From Dehalococcoidales bacterium (GTDB lineage Bacteria > Chloroflexota > Dehalococcoidia > Dehalococcoidales > Fen-1064): a DNA stretch of 11,983 bases. The notes beneath the pieces were generated by a model, which was not told where the DNA came from, did no database searches, and saw nothing but the letters and a program-made list of their open reading frames with translations. A program made the translations under genes and the position numbers. This document shows, one piece after another, positions 1 through 6,595 of this stretch (position 1 is its first letter; each line of letters begins with the position of its first letter). The stretch lies in assembly GCA_028712845.1 (NCBI GenBank), contig JAQTPO010000054.1, forward strand, positions 1 to 11,983, in the 5' to 3' direction.

Positions 1-369
1 GAGATGCATTACGGGGTCTGTGAAGGGCTGACATTTGGAGAAATCAGTCGTGATTGCCCGAGCGTGGCTAAAAATATTTCCCCGTTCACTCTGGAACTGG
101 AGTTTCCCGGGGGTGAAAAATTCAGGGATTTTATCGACCGCTCCAGCACATTTTTAGAAAGGCTGAAAAATCATCAGCCAAAAGAGACAATATTGATTGT
201 GTCCCACAATGGACCATTGAAAGTCCTGATATGCCGTCTTCTCGATATCAGTCAGGAACACTGGTGGCAAATACGAGTGGATGTGGCTTCCCTGAATATC
301 ATGGAAATAAGCCCGCGCGGCGCTGTACTTAGCCGTTTGAACGATGTATCCTTTCTGAAAGGTATGTGA
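1..369 (+). CDS. Histidine phosphatase superfamily protein (phosphoglycerate mutase / alpha-ribazole phosphatase type), 5' partial
   Basis: This is the C-terminal part of a histidine phosphatase; the reading frame is open to the first base, so the start and the N-terminal LIRHG catalytic motif lie upstream. The visible part begins with a G-V-C-E-G-L-T-F-G-E-I stretch, matching the G-x-x-E-G-x-T segment that follows the first catalytic region in this family. It continues with FPGGEKFRDF (family form PGGES) and the second catalytic histidine in IVSHNGPLKVL, where SHNG replaces the more usual SHGG. The C-terminus (VDVASLNIMEI) matches the family's last strand. Members remove phosphate from cobalamin precursors, sugar phosphates or other small molecules, and the substrate cannot be told from this fragment. 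The tmk gene follows within 7 to 19 nt depending on its start, so the two are probably cotranscribed. Confidence 0.82.
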   Translation, partial: EMHYGVCEGLTFGEISRDCPSVAKNISPFTLELEFPGGEKFRDFIDRSSTFLERLKNHQPKETILIVSHNGPLKVLICRLLDISQEHWWQIRVDVASLNIMEISPRGAVLSRLNDVSFLKGM

Positions 370-388
370 ACTACCGATGGAAAATTCG

Positions 389-1018
389 ATGTCTTTATTT
401 ATTACTTTTGAAGGTGGCGAGGGAAGTGGGAAGAGTGTACAAACACGGGCTTTGTACAGGAAACTATGCCGACTAGGTATTCCTGCTATCCTGATTCACG
501 AACCCGGCAGTACTGCTCTCGGGGAAAAGCTCACCCGACTTTTGAAGTGGGCGAGAAGCACAAACATCTCACCGCTTACCGAATTGATACTTTTTAACGC
601 CTCTCGTGCTCAATTAGCGGCAGAAATTATCAAGCCCGCCCTGAGTACGGGTAAAGTGGTTATTTGCGACCGTTTTGCCGATTCCACCATTGTCTATCAG
701 GGTTACGGTCGCGGTCTGGACATCGGCGTAATCAAAAATATGAACGCTGTAGCTACAAATGGGCTGAACCCCAATTTAACAGTATTGCTGGATATCCCGG
801 TAAGTGAAGGTTTTGCCCGCAAAAGAGGTCAGGAGCGTGACCGTTTTGAGCAAGAGGACAGGGCTTTCCACAAGAAAGTGAGGGCAGGATACCTTCGGTT
901 GGCCGGCGAGGAGCCGGAACGCTGGCTGATAGTTGATGCCAGCCAGCCGAAAGAGAAAATAAAACAAATCATCTGGGAAAAAGTGAGCCACTTGCTTTCT
1001 AAACGGGCTGTCAGATGA
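389..1018 (+). CDS. tmk: Thymidylate kinase (dTMP kinase)
   Basis: Phosphorylates dTMP to dTDP with ATP in the cytoplasm, an essential step in dTTP supply. The P-loop is FEGGEGSGKS near the N-terminus. The thymidine-binding DRFADST segment is followed by YQGYGRG, and the LID region RKRGQERDRF carries arginines, as in the type II (E. coli-like) enzymes. The dTMP-contacting loop reads HEPGST where most family members have REPGGT. I chose the ATG at 389 because family members usually begin directly before LFITFEGG; an in-frame ATG at 377 would add four residues (MENS). Neither start has a strong ribosome binding site, which fits translational coupling to the phosphatase gene ending at 369. Its length of about 210 residues is normal. 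The stop overlaps the rnhB start (ATGA). Confidence 0.95.
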   Translation: MSLFITFEGGEGSGKSVQTRALYRKLCRLGIPAILIHEPGSTALGEKLTRLLKWARSTNISPLTELILFNASRAQLAAEIIKPALSTGKVVICDRFADSTIVYQGYGRGLDIGVIKNMNAVATNGLNPNLTVLLDIPVSEGFARKRGQERDRFEQEDRAFHKKVRAGYLRLAGEEPERWLIVDASQPKEKIKQIIWEKVSHLLSKRAVR

Positions 1019-1653
1019 AGGACAAGGTTACTCGCCCGACATTCATCGAAGAAAAGATGCAATGGCAGTGCGGTTACCGCCGTGTCGCCGGTATTGACGA
1101 AGCTGGGCGGGGACCGCTGGCAGGTCCGGTGGTAGCGGCGGCAGTTATCATGCCCCCTGATTTTGAAGCTGATTGGAAACACCTGGTGAACGATAGCAAG
1201 CAGTTGAGTGCGCTGACGCGGGAAAAACTATTCCAGTGCATCAAAGAGGTGGCGGTGGGCGTGGGTGTCGGGCTATCTGATGTTGAGACGATTGACCGCA
1301 AAGGCATTGCAAAGGCAACCCGTCTGGCAATGAAGAAAGCTGTCGACCAGTTGAATCCGCTGCCGGATTCTTTGCTGATTGATTACCTGAAGGTGCCGGA
1401 GATCAGATTGCCGCAGAAGGGCATCACGCACGGCGATTGCCTCTGCTTCTCGATTGCCTGCGCTTCTATCATTGCGAAAGTAACCCGCGACCGTTTGATG
1501 GTGGAGCTTGCGCAGACTTACCCTGAATACGGATTCGCCGAACATAAGGGCTATGGCACTAAACAGCATATTGACTGTCTGATGCGTCTGGGACCGTCAC
1601 CTTTACACCGCCGTTCCTTTCAACCTGTGAAAGGACTGTTGATGTTGCTATGA
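1015..1653 (+). CDS. rnhB: Ribonuclease HII
   Basis: Endonuclease that cuts the RNA strand of RNA-DNA hybrids and nicks at single ribonucleotides misincorporated into DNA. The signature YRRVAGIDEAGRGPLAGPVV lies at residues 21-40, giving metal-binding D28 and E29. The third carboxylate is D123 in LLIDYLKV and the fourth D141 in ITHGDCLCF, which precedes the conserved CASIIAKVTRDR block. The usual KGD before the last carboxylate is HGD here, and IAAAS is IACAS; both look tolerable. A C-terminal YGFAEHKGYGTKQH motif and HRRSF are present. The length, 212 residues, is typical. The ATG overlaps the tmk stop by 4 nt and the TGA overlaps the yraN start, so all three are coupled. Together with tmk and yraN it forms a genome-maintenance unit. 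Confidence 0.96.
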   Translation: MKDKVTRPTFIEEKMQWQCGYRRVAGIDEAGRGPLAGPVVAAAVIMPPDFEADWKHLVNDSKQLSALTREKLFQCIKEVAVGVGVGLSDVETIDRKGIAKATRLAMKKAVDQLNPLPDSLLIDYLKVPEIRLPQKGITHGDCLCFSIACASIIAKVTRDRLMVELAQTYPEYGFAEHKGYGTKQHIDCLMRLGPSPLHRRSFQPVKGLLMLL

Positions 1654-2015
1654 AACGAAAAACAACCGGCTTGATCGGGGAGAAATTGGCGGCGGATTTT
1701 CTGACCAAACAGGGTTATGAAATCATCGAGACCAATTATCGTTGTAAAGAGGGCGAAGTTGACATAATCGCCAAAGACGGTGATTCTCTGGTTTTTGTAG
1801 AAGTGCGGGCAAAGAGCAGTCTGGTGTTCGGAAGCCCGGAAGAGTCGGTCACTGCCAGAAAGAAAGAACACCTGAAAAATGTTGCCGCACGGTATCAGGA
1901 AAGCCACAGCGGTTTGCCGCAACAATGGCGCATAGATTTTGTGGCAGTGGAACTGGACAGGGCGGGGAAGCCACATCGTATTGAAGTGATTAAAAATGCC
2001 GTGGAAGGCGACTAA
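1650..2015 (+). CDS. yraN: YraN/UPF0102 family nuclease-like protein
   Basis: A 121-residue UPF0102 protein of the PD-(D/E)XK endonuclease fold. The N-terminal helix GEKLAADFLTKQGYEIIETN is followed by the core motif: GEVDIIAKDG carries the metal-binding aspartate, and VFVEVRAK carries the catalytic Glu-x-Arg/Lys. In many members the last basic residue is lysine (FVEVK); here it is arginine, as in a large subset. The family often sits next to rnhB, as here, and is suspected of acting on DNA or RNA structures, but its biochemical role is not settled. The ATG lies within the rnhB stop (ATGA), showing tight coupling. It is the last gene of the first operon; a small palindrome lies just downstream. 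Confidence 0.93.
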   Translation: MKRKTTGLIGEKLAADFLTKQGYEIIETNYRCKEGEVDIIAKDGDSLVFVEVRAKSSLVFGSPEESVTARKKEHLKNVAARYQESHSGLPQQWRIDFVAVELDRAGKPHRIEVIKNAVEGD

Positions 2016-2023
2016 CCCGGGCT

Positions 2024-2057
2024 GTCATTGCAAAGTTACCCTTTCGCTCGCAATGAC
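2024..2057. repeat. Short palindromic element with GTCATTGC/GCAATGAC ends
   Basis: Inverted 8-bp arms GTCATTGC (2024-2031) and GCAATGAC (2050-2057) enclose a second stem, AAAG/CTTT (2032-2035/2041-2044). It lies 8 nt after the yraN stop. The GTCAT/ATGAC ends recur in the other intergenic elements of this window. There is no T tract, so it is not a classic intrinsic terminator, though the RNA could fold at the operon end. Confidence 0.6.
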
Positions 2058-2074
2058 GAATTGGGAATTTAAGC

Positions 2075-2103
2075 TTGTCTTAGAAATGCCGCCGTGTTAG
2101 AAT
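2075..2103 (+). promoter_or_regulatory. Candidate sigma-70 promoter for the thiamine/translin genes
   Basis: A TTGTCT -35 (2075-2080), a 17-bp spacer and a TAGAAT -10 (2098-2103) lie 19 bp before the ATG at 2123. Transcription would start near 2110, leaving a leader of only about 13 nt, too short for a TPP riboswitch. No riboswitch-like CTGAGA element is seen in the gap. The call rests on consensus match and position only. Confidence 0.45.
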
Positions 2104-2122
2104 TGTCCACGAATAGACGAGT

Positions 2123-3172
2123 ATGACTGAATCAAATTCCCCGCAGACCTTTCGTATTATCGATGCCAGCTTGAACAGAGCCGCTGAGGGACTCCGTTTT
2201 CTGGAGGATGCGGCACGTTTTCTCCTAAATGATGCCGGCATAACGGAGCAACTAAAGACCATGCGCCATACTATTGTTACGAGCGGTTGGTCATTCCAGA
2301 AGCAACTGGTGCAATCACGCGATTCAGAAGGCGATGTCGGGGCAAATCACAAGATTGAACCGGGTAGTAAAGACCTGCCGCTTGCCATCGTGGCTAATTC
2401 ACGACGGGTTCAGGAAGCCCTGCGTACCCTCGAAGAACTGGCTAAGGTCACAGGTGAAGCTCTGCCGGTAAATGCCGAGCAGTTTCAGCAGGTGCGCTTC
2501 GACCTGTACACCATTGAAAAAAATCTAATTGCCCGACTTCTCCGACAGGACAAGGCAAAGCGCATTACCGGCTTATACGCCATTATCGATACACAGGCAT
2601 TGAAAGGACGCAACCATCTGGAAGTTACTCAGCAGGTCATTTCGGGTGGTGCTAAAATTATCCAACTGCGGGATAAAACTACTGAAAAGAAGCCTTTGCT
2701 CGGTATTGCACGGGAAATGAAAAACCTGTGTGCCCAAAACAATGCGCTCTTCATTATGAATGATGCTCTCGATATCGCGCTGGCAGTCGAGGCGGACGGC
2801 TTGCATATCGGGCAGGAAGATATGCCGGTACAGGTTGCCCGTAAATTGGCGCCGATAGATATGCTCGTCGGTTGTTCTGTCTTCACGGCGGAGCAGGCGC
2901 AACAAGCCATTGCGGAAGGCGCCGATTATGTTGCTGTCGGTGCGGTGTTCCCCACTCCGAGCAAAGATACCGTTGTCGTGGGGCTGGATGCGTTACAGAG
3001 GGTCAGGCAGGCAGTATCCGTGCCTTTAGTGGCAATCGGCGGGATTACATCGGAAAATGTTGTTAGAGTGAAAAAAGCGGGGACAGACTCTGTGGCAGTC
3101 ATCAGCGCTATTTTAGGAGCAGAATCGCCGGAAAATGCCACACGCGAAATAATAAATAAATTTGAGGGATAG
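2123..3172 (+). CDS. thiE: ThiD2-ThiE fusion: HMP-phosphate kinase-like domain plus thiamine-phosphate synthase
   Basis: Two-domain thiamine protein. Residues 9 to about 135 match the ThiD2 type domain (RIIDASLNRAAEGLRFLEDA, then RDSEGDVG), known from the literature as a monofunctional HMP-phosphate kinase often fused to ThiE. Residues 148-349 form the ThiE TIM barrel, which joins HMP-PP to thiazole phosphate to give thiamine phosphate. Its motifs are QLRDK (181-185), MNDALDIAL (212-220), GQEDMP (230-235), VFPTPSKD (275-282, usually a GPVFPTxTK form), AIGGI (304-308) and the terminal SVAVISAIL phosphate-binding region. The fusion would carry two successive steps of the HMP branch in one chain. 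The ATG at 2123 lies 19 bp after a good promoter but has only a weak purine-rich site (GACGAG). No other thiamine gene is in the window. The next gene begins 1 nt after the stop. Confidence 0.93.
   Translation: MTESNSPQTFRIIDASLNRAAEGLRFLEDAARFLLNDAGITEQLKTMRHTIVTSGWSFQKQLVQSRDSEGDVGANHKIEPGSKDLPLAIVANSRRVQEALRTLEELAKVTGEALPVNAEQFQQVRFDLYTIEKNLIARLLRQDKAKRITGLYAIIDTQALKGRNHLEVTQQVISGGAKIIQLRDKTTEKKPLLGIAREMKNLCAQNNALFIMNDALDIALAVEADGLHIGQEDMPVQVARKLAPIDMLVGCSVFTAEQAQQAIAEGADYVAVGAVFPTPSKDTVVVGLDALQRVRQAVSVPLVAIGGITSENVVRVKKAGTDSVAVISAILGAESPENATREIINKFEG
3164..3169 (+). promoter_or_regulatory. Ribosome binding site deciding the translin start
   Basis: GAGGGA, inside the last codons of the thiamine gene, lies 4 nt before the ATG at 3174. 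It favours that ATG over the in-frame TTG at 3162, which would place the site inside the coding region. Confidence 0.6.
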
Positions 3173-3173
3173 A

Positions 3174-3791
3174 ATGGGAAGATTAACCGAAAATCTGGAT
3201 ATAATTACCGACCGTATCAGAGAAAGCTTTGCGGCGAAGGACGCCGCACGTGAAAAGGTGCTGCCGATTTGCCGCGAGGTGATTCGTTTTAGCAGTCTCT
3301 CTATCCGCGCCCTGCACCGGCAGGAACTGGATAAAGCAGATGAATTACAGCAATCTGCCAGAAAACTGCTGGATGATGCCGAACAGGTGCTCGCCAGTGG
3401 CGTTGATATCCGCACCGTCTTTCTCATCGATGCGCAGAAAGAATATGCAGAGGGTAGAATCACGCTTGCACTGGTGAGAGGGCAACTCCCGCCGACTCCT
3501 GAAGAACTGAAAGTTGACCCGGTGGCTTTCTTACACGGTCTGGCAGAGGCGGTAGGTGAATTGAGGCGTTACTTGCTGGATTGTATGAGAAAGGGTGACC
3601 TTTCCCGTGGCGAGGAGTTCCTTTCCGATATGGATGATATTTATAACGTGCTGGTGACGATGGATTTCCCTGATGCCATCACGCACGGCTTACGCCGCAC
3701 CACGGATAATATGCGCGGCGTGCTGGAAAAGACCCGGAGCGACCTGACGCTGACCATCAGACAGAAGGCGCTTGAGGATAGACTGAAATAG
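3174..3791 (+). CDS. Translin family protein
   Basis: A 205-residue, wholly helical, charged protein with the translin-family layout. It has an N-terminal REKVLPICREVIRFSSLSIRALHR region (residues about 26-49, with the family's HR at 48-49), then KEYAEG (89-94), PPTPEEL (106-111), the hallmark FLHGLAEAVGELRR (119-132), DIYNVLVTMDFPD (155-167) and GLRRTTDNMRGVLEKTRSDL (172-191). Translin and TRAX form octameric barrels that bind single-stranded nucleic acid, and TRAX-type subunits cleave RNA through two glutamates spaced by three plus an aspartate. Here E90 and E93 have that spacing, with D152/D154/D155 as candidates for the third residue; this assignment is inference. The gene starts 1 nt after the thiamine gene and is almost certainly cotranscribed with it. 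The family is mainly eukaryotic and archaeal, with scattered bacterial members. Annotators sometimes leave such proteins as hypothetical. Confidence 0.85.
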   Translation: MGRLTENLDIITDRIRESFAAKDAAREKVLPICREVIRFSSLSIRALHRQELDKADELQQSARKLLDDAEQVLASGVDIRTVFLIDAQKEYAEGRITLALVRGQLPPTPEELKVDPVAFLHGLAEAVGELRRYLLDCMRKGDLSRGEEFLSDMDDIYNVLVTMDFPDAITHGLRRTTDNMRGVLEKTRSDLTLTIRQKALEDRLK

Positions 3792-3797
3792 TCGGTA

Positions 3798-3819
3798 GGG
3801 TTGGTGAAACCCATCACCA
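3798..3819. repeat. Overlapping alternative hairpins after the translin gene
   Basis: TGGTGA (3802-3807) can pair with TCACCA (3814-3819), or GGGTT (3798-3802) with AACCC (3808-3812). The two stems exclude each other. They lie just after the translin stop but no T run follows, so a terminator role is weak. Confidence 0.35.
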
Positions 3820-3836
3820 TTGAATAAATATTAACC

Positions 3837-3926
3837 ATTCTGGACTTGATACAGAATCCAAGCGTTCTTTCAACTCTGGATTCCAGCCCCCGTATCGAGT
3901 ACGGGGCAAGTTTTGCTGGAGTGACA
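3837..3926. repeat. Intergenic palindromic repeat module between convergent genes
   Basis: This stretch contains a first hairpin, ATTCTG (3837-3842) with CAGAAT (3852-3857). The core TCTGGATTC (3875-3883) follows, then a nested structure: outer TCCAGC (3882-3887) with GCTGGA (3915-3920), and inner perfect 7-bp arms CCCCGTA (3888-3894) and TACGGGG (3900-3906) around TCGAG. It ends with a GTGACA tail (3921-3926). The same core followed by a hairpin and an ATGACA tail occurs at 7915-7943. It separates the converging translin and receiver genes and could help end transcription from both sides. The rest of the 189-bp gap shows nothing else clear. Confidence 0.65.
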
Positions 3927-3980
3927 ATGGATGGTTACCCTCTCATCTCATAATCCACCGGAAATCTTTAGGGGGTGTTT

Positions 3981-4361
3981 TCAGTCTTTTGACCGCCTTA
4001 CCTTAGCGTCAATACGCGCCAGTAATTCTTTTGCCCGGAACGGCTTTTTAATATAGTCGTCTGCTCCGAGATTGAAAGAGAATTGTAAAGGTGATACTTC
4101 CCCTAAACCGGTAATCATTATCACAGGGGTATCTGATTGCGCCCTGATAAGTTCCAGAGTTTTGAAACCATCGATGCCCGGCATTATTATGTCTAAAAGC
4201 ACCAGATCGATATCGTTGGAGGAGGATATTTTCTCAAAGGCTTCATGTCCGGTAGATGCTGTAATTATGTTGTAGCCGGCATCTCCCAGTATTTGCTGCA
4301 GAAGCTTGCGTACATGTGCTTCGTCGTCGACAACCAATATCGTGGCTTTGTTTTCGGGCAT
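3981..4361 (-). CDS. Stand-alone response regulator receiver protein
   Basis: A single CheY-like receiver domain of 126 residues with no output domain. The acidic pocket is D12-D13 in ILVVDDE, the phospho-acceptor is D57 in LVLLDIIMPGIDG, the switch residue is T84 in VIMITG, and the invariant lysine is K106 in DDYIKKPF. It probably receives phosphate from the histidine kinase directly upstream (4448-6559) and signals by protein contact or onward phosphorelay. I chose the ATG at 4361 because GGAGG (4369-4373) lies 7 nt before it; a longer frame from 4400 would add 13 unlikely residues and would start inside a candidate -10 box. The 86-nt gap after the kinase holds a possible second promoter, so the receiver may be made in excess of the kinase. 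Confidence 0.93.
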   Translation of the reverse strand: MPENKATILVVDDEAHVRKLLQQILGDAGYNIITASTGHEAFEKISSSNDIDLVLLDIIMPGIDGFKTLELIRAQSDTPVIMITGLGEVSPLQFSFNLGADDYIKKPFRAKELLARIDAKVRRSKD

Positions 4362-4368
4362 TGGTGTG

Positions 4369-4373
4369 CCTCC
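4369..4373 (-). promoter_or_regulatory. Strong ribosome binding site of the receiver gene
   Basis: On the minus strand GGAGG precedes the ATG at 4361 by 7 nt. It is one of the clearest Shine-Dalgarno sites in the window and fixes the start against the longer frame from 4400. Confidence 0.7.
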
Positions 4374-4395
4374 GTCAATATTTGCCTGTAATATC

Positions 4396-4423
4396 ATCAT
4401 ATCAGTAAATTGCCAAATGTCAA
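4396..4423 (-). promoter_or_regulatory. Candidate internal promoter for the receiver gene
   Basis: On the minus strand a perfect TTGACA (4418-4423) is followed after 16 bp by TATGAT (4396-4401). Transcription would begin near 4389, giving a leader of about 27 nt that includes the strong ribosome binding site. The call rests on consensus match only. Confidence 0.45.
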
Positions 4424-4447
4424 TATAATATCTAATAGAGATGACCC

Positions 4448-6559
4448 TCAGCGTTGTTTATTATTGTCCTCCCCTGGCTCATTTCCGGTTTTAATTACTG
4501 GTAGCTCAACAGTGAAAGTAGCGCCTTTCCCATATTGGCTTTCAGCCCATATCCTGCCGCCGTGTTCAGATATGATTCCATGACAGATACTCAAGCCGAG
4601 ACCAGTGCCTTTACCTACTTCCTTGGTGGTAAAAAACGGACTGAAAAGGCGTGTCATATTTTCCGGGAGAATACCTGGTCCATCATCCGTAAAGGAAGCG
4701 CGGACGAATTCTCCTGTCTTCTCTGTTCTGATACTAAGTGTGCCCTTCCCGTGCGCTTCAATCATAAAAAATTCGGCATTAATAATAATATTGAGAAATG
4801 CCTGCCGCAGTTGGAAAGCATTCGCCATAATTTCAGGCAAATCCGGCGCAAAATGGGTGATGGTCCGAATATTATCTAATTTTTGCTGGTAGGCGCGCAA
4901 TTCTAAAGTCTTGCTGATAATTTCGTTAATGGCGGTGGGGCGTTTGTCCGCAGGCTGCCTGCGGGCAAACGTGAGCAGATGATCGACTATCTTAGCCGCG
5001 CGCTCTGCCTCGCTGTTAATAATATCCAGGTCTGTCTTGATGTCAGCAGGAAGGTCGCGTTTAAGCAATAGTTCGGAGAAACCAACGATGCCGGCAAGAG
5101 GGTTGTTCAGTTCATGAGCAACGCCTGCGGTCAATTCGCCAATGGAAGCTAATTGGTTCTGGGCTAATAGCTGCTCCTGCAATTTTTTATGTTCGGTGAT
5201 ATCACGTATGAATACAAACATTCTCCCGCCACTGACTTCAACGTAGTTCACGCTAACCTCGACATCGTTAATTCTGCCGTCTTTATGGCGATGACGGGTC
5301 TCAAAACGGTCTTTGCCATTTTTCTTGATGTTTGCAATACGTTTTATTGTTTCATCCTGTTTTTCGATTGCCTCGATATCGCTGATGCGCATTTTTAATA
5401 ACTCGGAGCGACTGTACCCCACGAGTTTACAATAAGCATCATTCACGTCCAAAAAACGTCCCTGCATATCTGCGAGCCAGAACCCGTCTGCAGTTGTTTG
5501 AATAATAGTCTTATACTCCAGTTCCTGTCGCTTGCGTTCGGTAACATTGTGCAGAACAGTCAGCCAGCCTACTTGCTGGTTATGGTCGTTATGTATCGGC
5601 ATTGTTGCCAGGTCATAAAACCGTTCTTCTCCGGATACTGTCAGTGACAACTCGGTGTATTTAGACTCTTTGATGGGTAGTTGCTTCAACACCGGGGAGA
5701 ATTGCGACAGATATTCTATATTTTTCCCGATAATACTCCTGTCAGCGCCGATTGTTACCAGCGCCGCCGGATTTGCTTCAATCAAGCGGTGGCGCATATC
5801 AAAGACGAAGATGCCTTCGCTCAGTTGCTGAATGAGGAATTCACGGGCAAACGGCACAGCCCTGAACAAATTAAAACGTATCAAACCTAAAGCCATCGCA
5901 ATGCCTGAAATCGCAAACATTACCGGTGTCAGGTCTTTACGCGGCAGCGGCACCAGGTTAAATATAAAGATGATATTCCATAGCAGCGGTAAACTAATCG
6001 CAGTTAGTAATGAAACCGCCTGTCTGGCGTACAGAGGTGCTCCGACAAACAGACGCCTTACCAACATGATAGCCCCTGCAACGATGAGGGAATAATTATT
6101 GACAAGCGCTATCCAGAAGAATGTACCATAATTCTTGGCTGTCACCGTGAAAGGTCCGGAGGTAATCAGATGTTCGTTATACCACATGAGGTGGTGCAAG
6201 TTATTGGTCCAGACCAGTATTACGGTAACCAGCGGAATAATGCAAAATGGGGCTACTTTCCACCCGGCTAGCAAACGGTTGCCGTTTGTATAGTGCAGAG
6301 CAAAAACGAACCAAGCCACCGGCACACTCATAGAGCCGAGGTAGCCGATATTATTGAAGAATAGTTGCCGTTCCAGCGTGTCGCTGTTAGCTTCGAGGAG
6401 AAAACCCAGTGCCCAGACAAATGTGGCGACAGCCAGCGCTATCATCGCTCCTGCCCCGTGAGCTTTACGGTATCGCCAAGTCAGTGCTATTACGATTAAG
6501 GAAGCCAGGAGCGATAATAGCATCGCTATCTGATAGAAGAGGAAATACGGTTCGCCCAT
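4448..6559 (-). CDS. Membrane sensor histidine kinase: 7TM region, two PAS domains, HisKA and HATPase
   Basis: A 703-residue sensor kinase. Seven hydrophobic segments (about residues 8-28, 37-57, 73-95, 103-119, 145-166, 178-200 and 208-226) match the 7TM sensor region found N-terminal to many kinases. PAS 1 covers about 235-345 (EGIFVFDMRHRLIEANPAAL) and PAS 2 about 348-460 (DGFWLADMQGRFLDVNDAYC, ending in the FIRDITEHKK linker). The HisKA helix has phospho-acceptor H482 in VAHELNNPLAG. The ATPase part has an N box (NIIINAEFFM), G1 DDGPGI (D625, D626), F box FSPFFTTK and G2 GKGTGLGLS. It would autophosphorylate in response to a membrane or cytoplasmic signal and pass phosphate to the receiver encoded next. 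AGGGAG (6565-6570) lies 5 nt before the ATG. The signal is unknown. The GNAT gene ends only 36 nt upstream, implying cotranscription. Confidence 0.95.
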   Translation of the reverse strand: MGEPYFLFYQIAMLLSLLASLIVIALTWRYRKAHGAGAMIALAVATFVWALGFLLEANSDTLERQLFFNNIGYLGSMSVPVAWFVFALHYTNGNRLLAGWKVAPFCIIPLVTVILVWTNNLHHLMWYNEHLITSGPFTVTAKNYGTFFWIALVNNYSLIVAGAIMLVRRLFVGAPLYARQAVSLLTAISLPLLWNIIFIFNLVPLPRKDLTPVMFAISGIAMALGLIRFNLFRAVPFAREFLIQQLSEGIFVFDMRHRLIEANPAALVTIGADRSIIGKNIEYLSQFSPVLKQLPIKESKYTELSLTVSGEERFYDLATMPIHNDHNQQVGWLTVLHNVTERKRQELEYKTIIQTTADGFWLADMQGRFLDVNDAYCKLVGYSRSELLKMRISDIEAIEKQDETIKRIANIKKNGKDRFETRHRHKDGRINDVEVSVNYVEVSGGRMFVFIRDITEHKKLQEQLLAQNQLASIGELTAGVAHELNNPLAGIVGFSELLLKRDLPADIKTDLDIINSEAERAAKIVDHLLTFARRQPADKRPTAINEIISKTLELRAYQQKLDNIRTITHFAPDLPEIMANAFQLRQAFLNIIINAEFFMIEAHGKGTLSIRTEKTGEFVRASFTDDGPGILPENMTRLFSPFFTTKEVGKGTGLGLSICHGIISEHGGRIWAESQYGKGATFTVELPVIKTGNEPGEDNNKQR

Positions 6560-6564
6560 CAGTT

Positions 6565-6570
6565 CTCCCT
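6565..6570 (-). promoter_or_regulatory. Ribosome binding site of the histidine kinase
   Basis: AGGGAG on the minus strand lies 5 nt before the kinase ATG at 6559, in the 36-nt gap after the GNAT gene. No promoter is evident in so short a gap, which supports an operon. Confidence 0.55.
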
Positions 6571-6595
6571 GTCGTTTTTAGAGTTTATTTCAATG

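Noticed and set aside
829..1182. Minus-strand open frame of 117 codons across tmk and rnhB
   Set aside because: It is antisense to two well-supported coupled genes and shows no recognisable motif.
1620..1976. Minus-strand open frame of 118 codons over yraN
   Set aside because: Fully antisense to yraN, with no family resemblance and no ribosome binding site of note.
2016..2122. TPP riboswitch upstream of the thiamine gene
   Set aside because: No CTGAGA-like element or conserved second helix is visible, and the predicted leader is too short.
3162..3173. TTG start for the translin gene, adding four residues
   Set aside because: It overlaps the thiamine gene and places the only good ribosome binding site inside the coding region; the ATG at 3174 fits better.
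3798..3820. Intrinsic terminator after the translin gene
   Set aside because: The stems are short and mutually exclusive and no T run follows; kept only as a low-confidence hairpin.
4362..4400. Longer receiver frame from 4400
   Set aside because: Its start lies in a candidate -10 box and the ATG at 4361 has a strong ribosome binding site at the right distance.
4535..4892. Plus-strand open frames within the histidine kinase
   Set aside because: They are antisense to the kinase ATPase region, whose motifs are intact on the minus strand.
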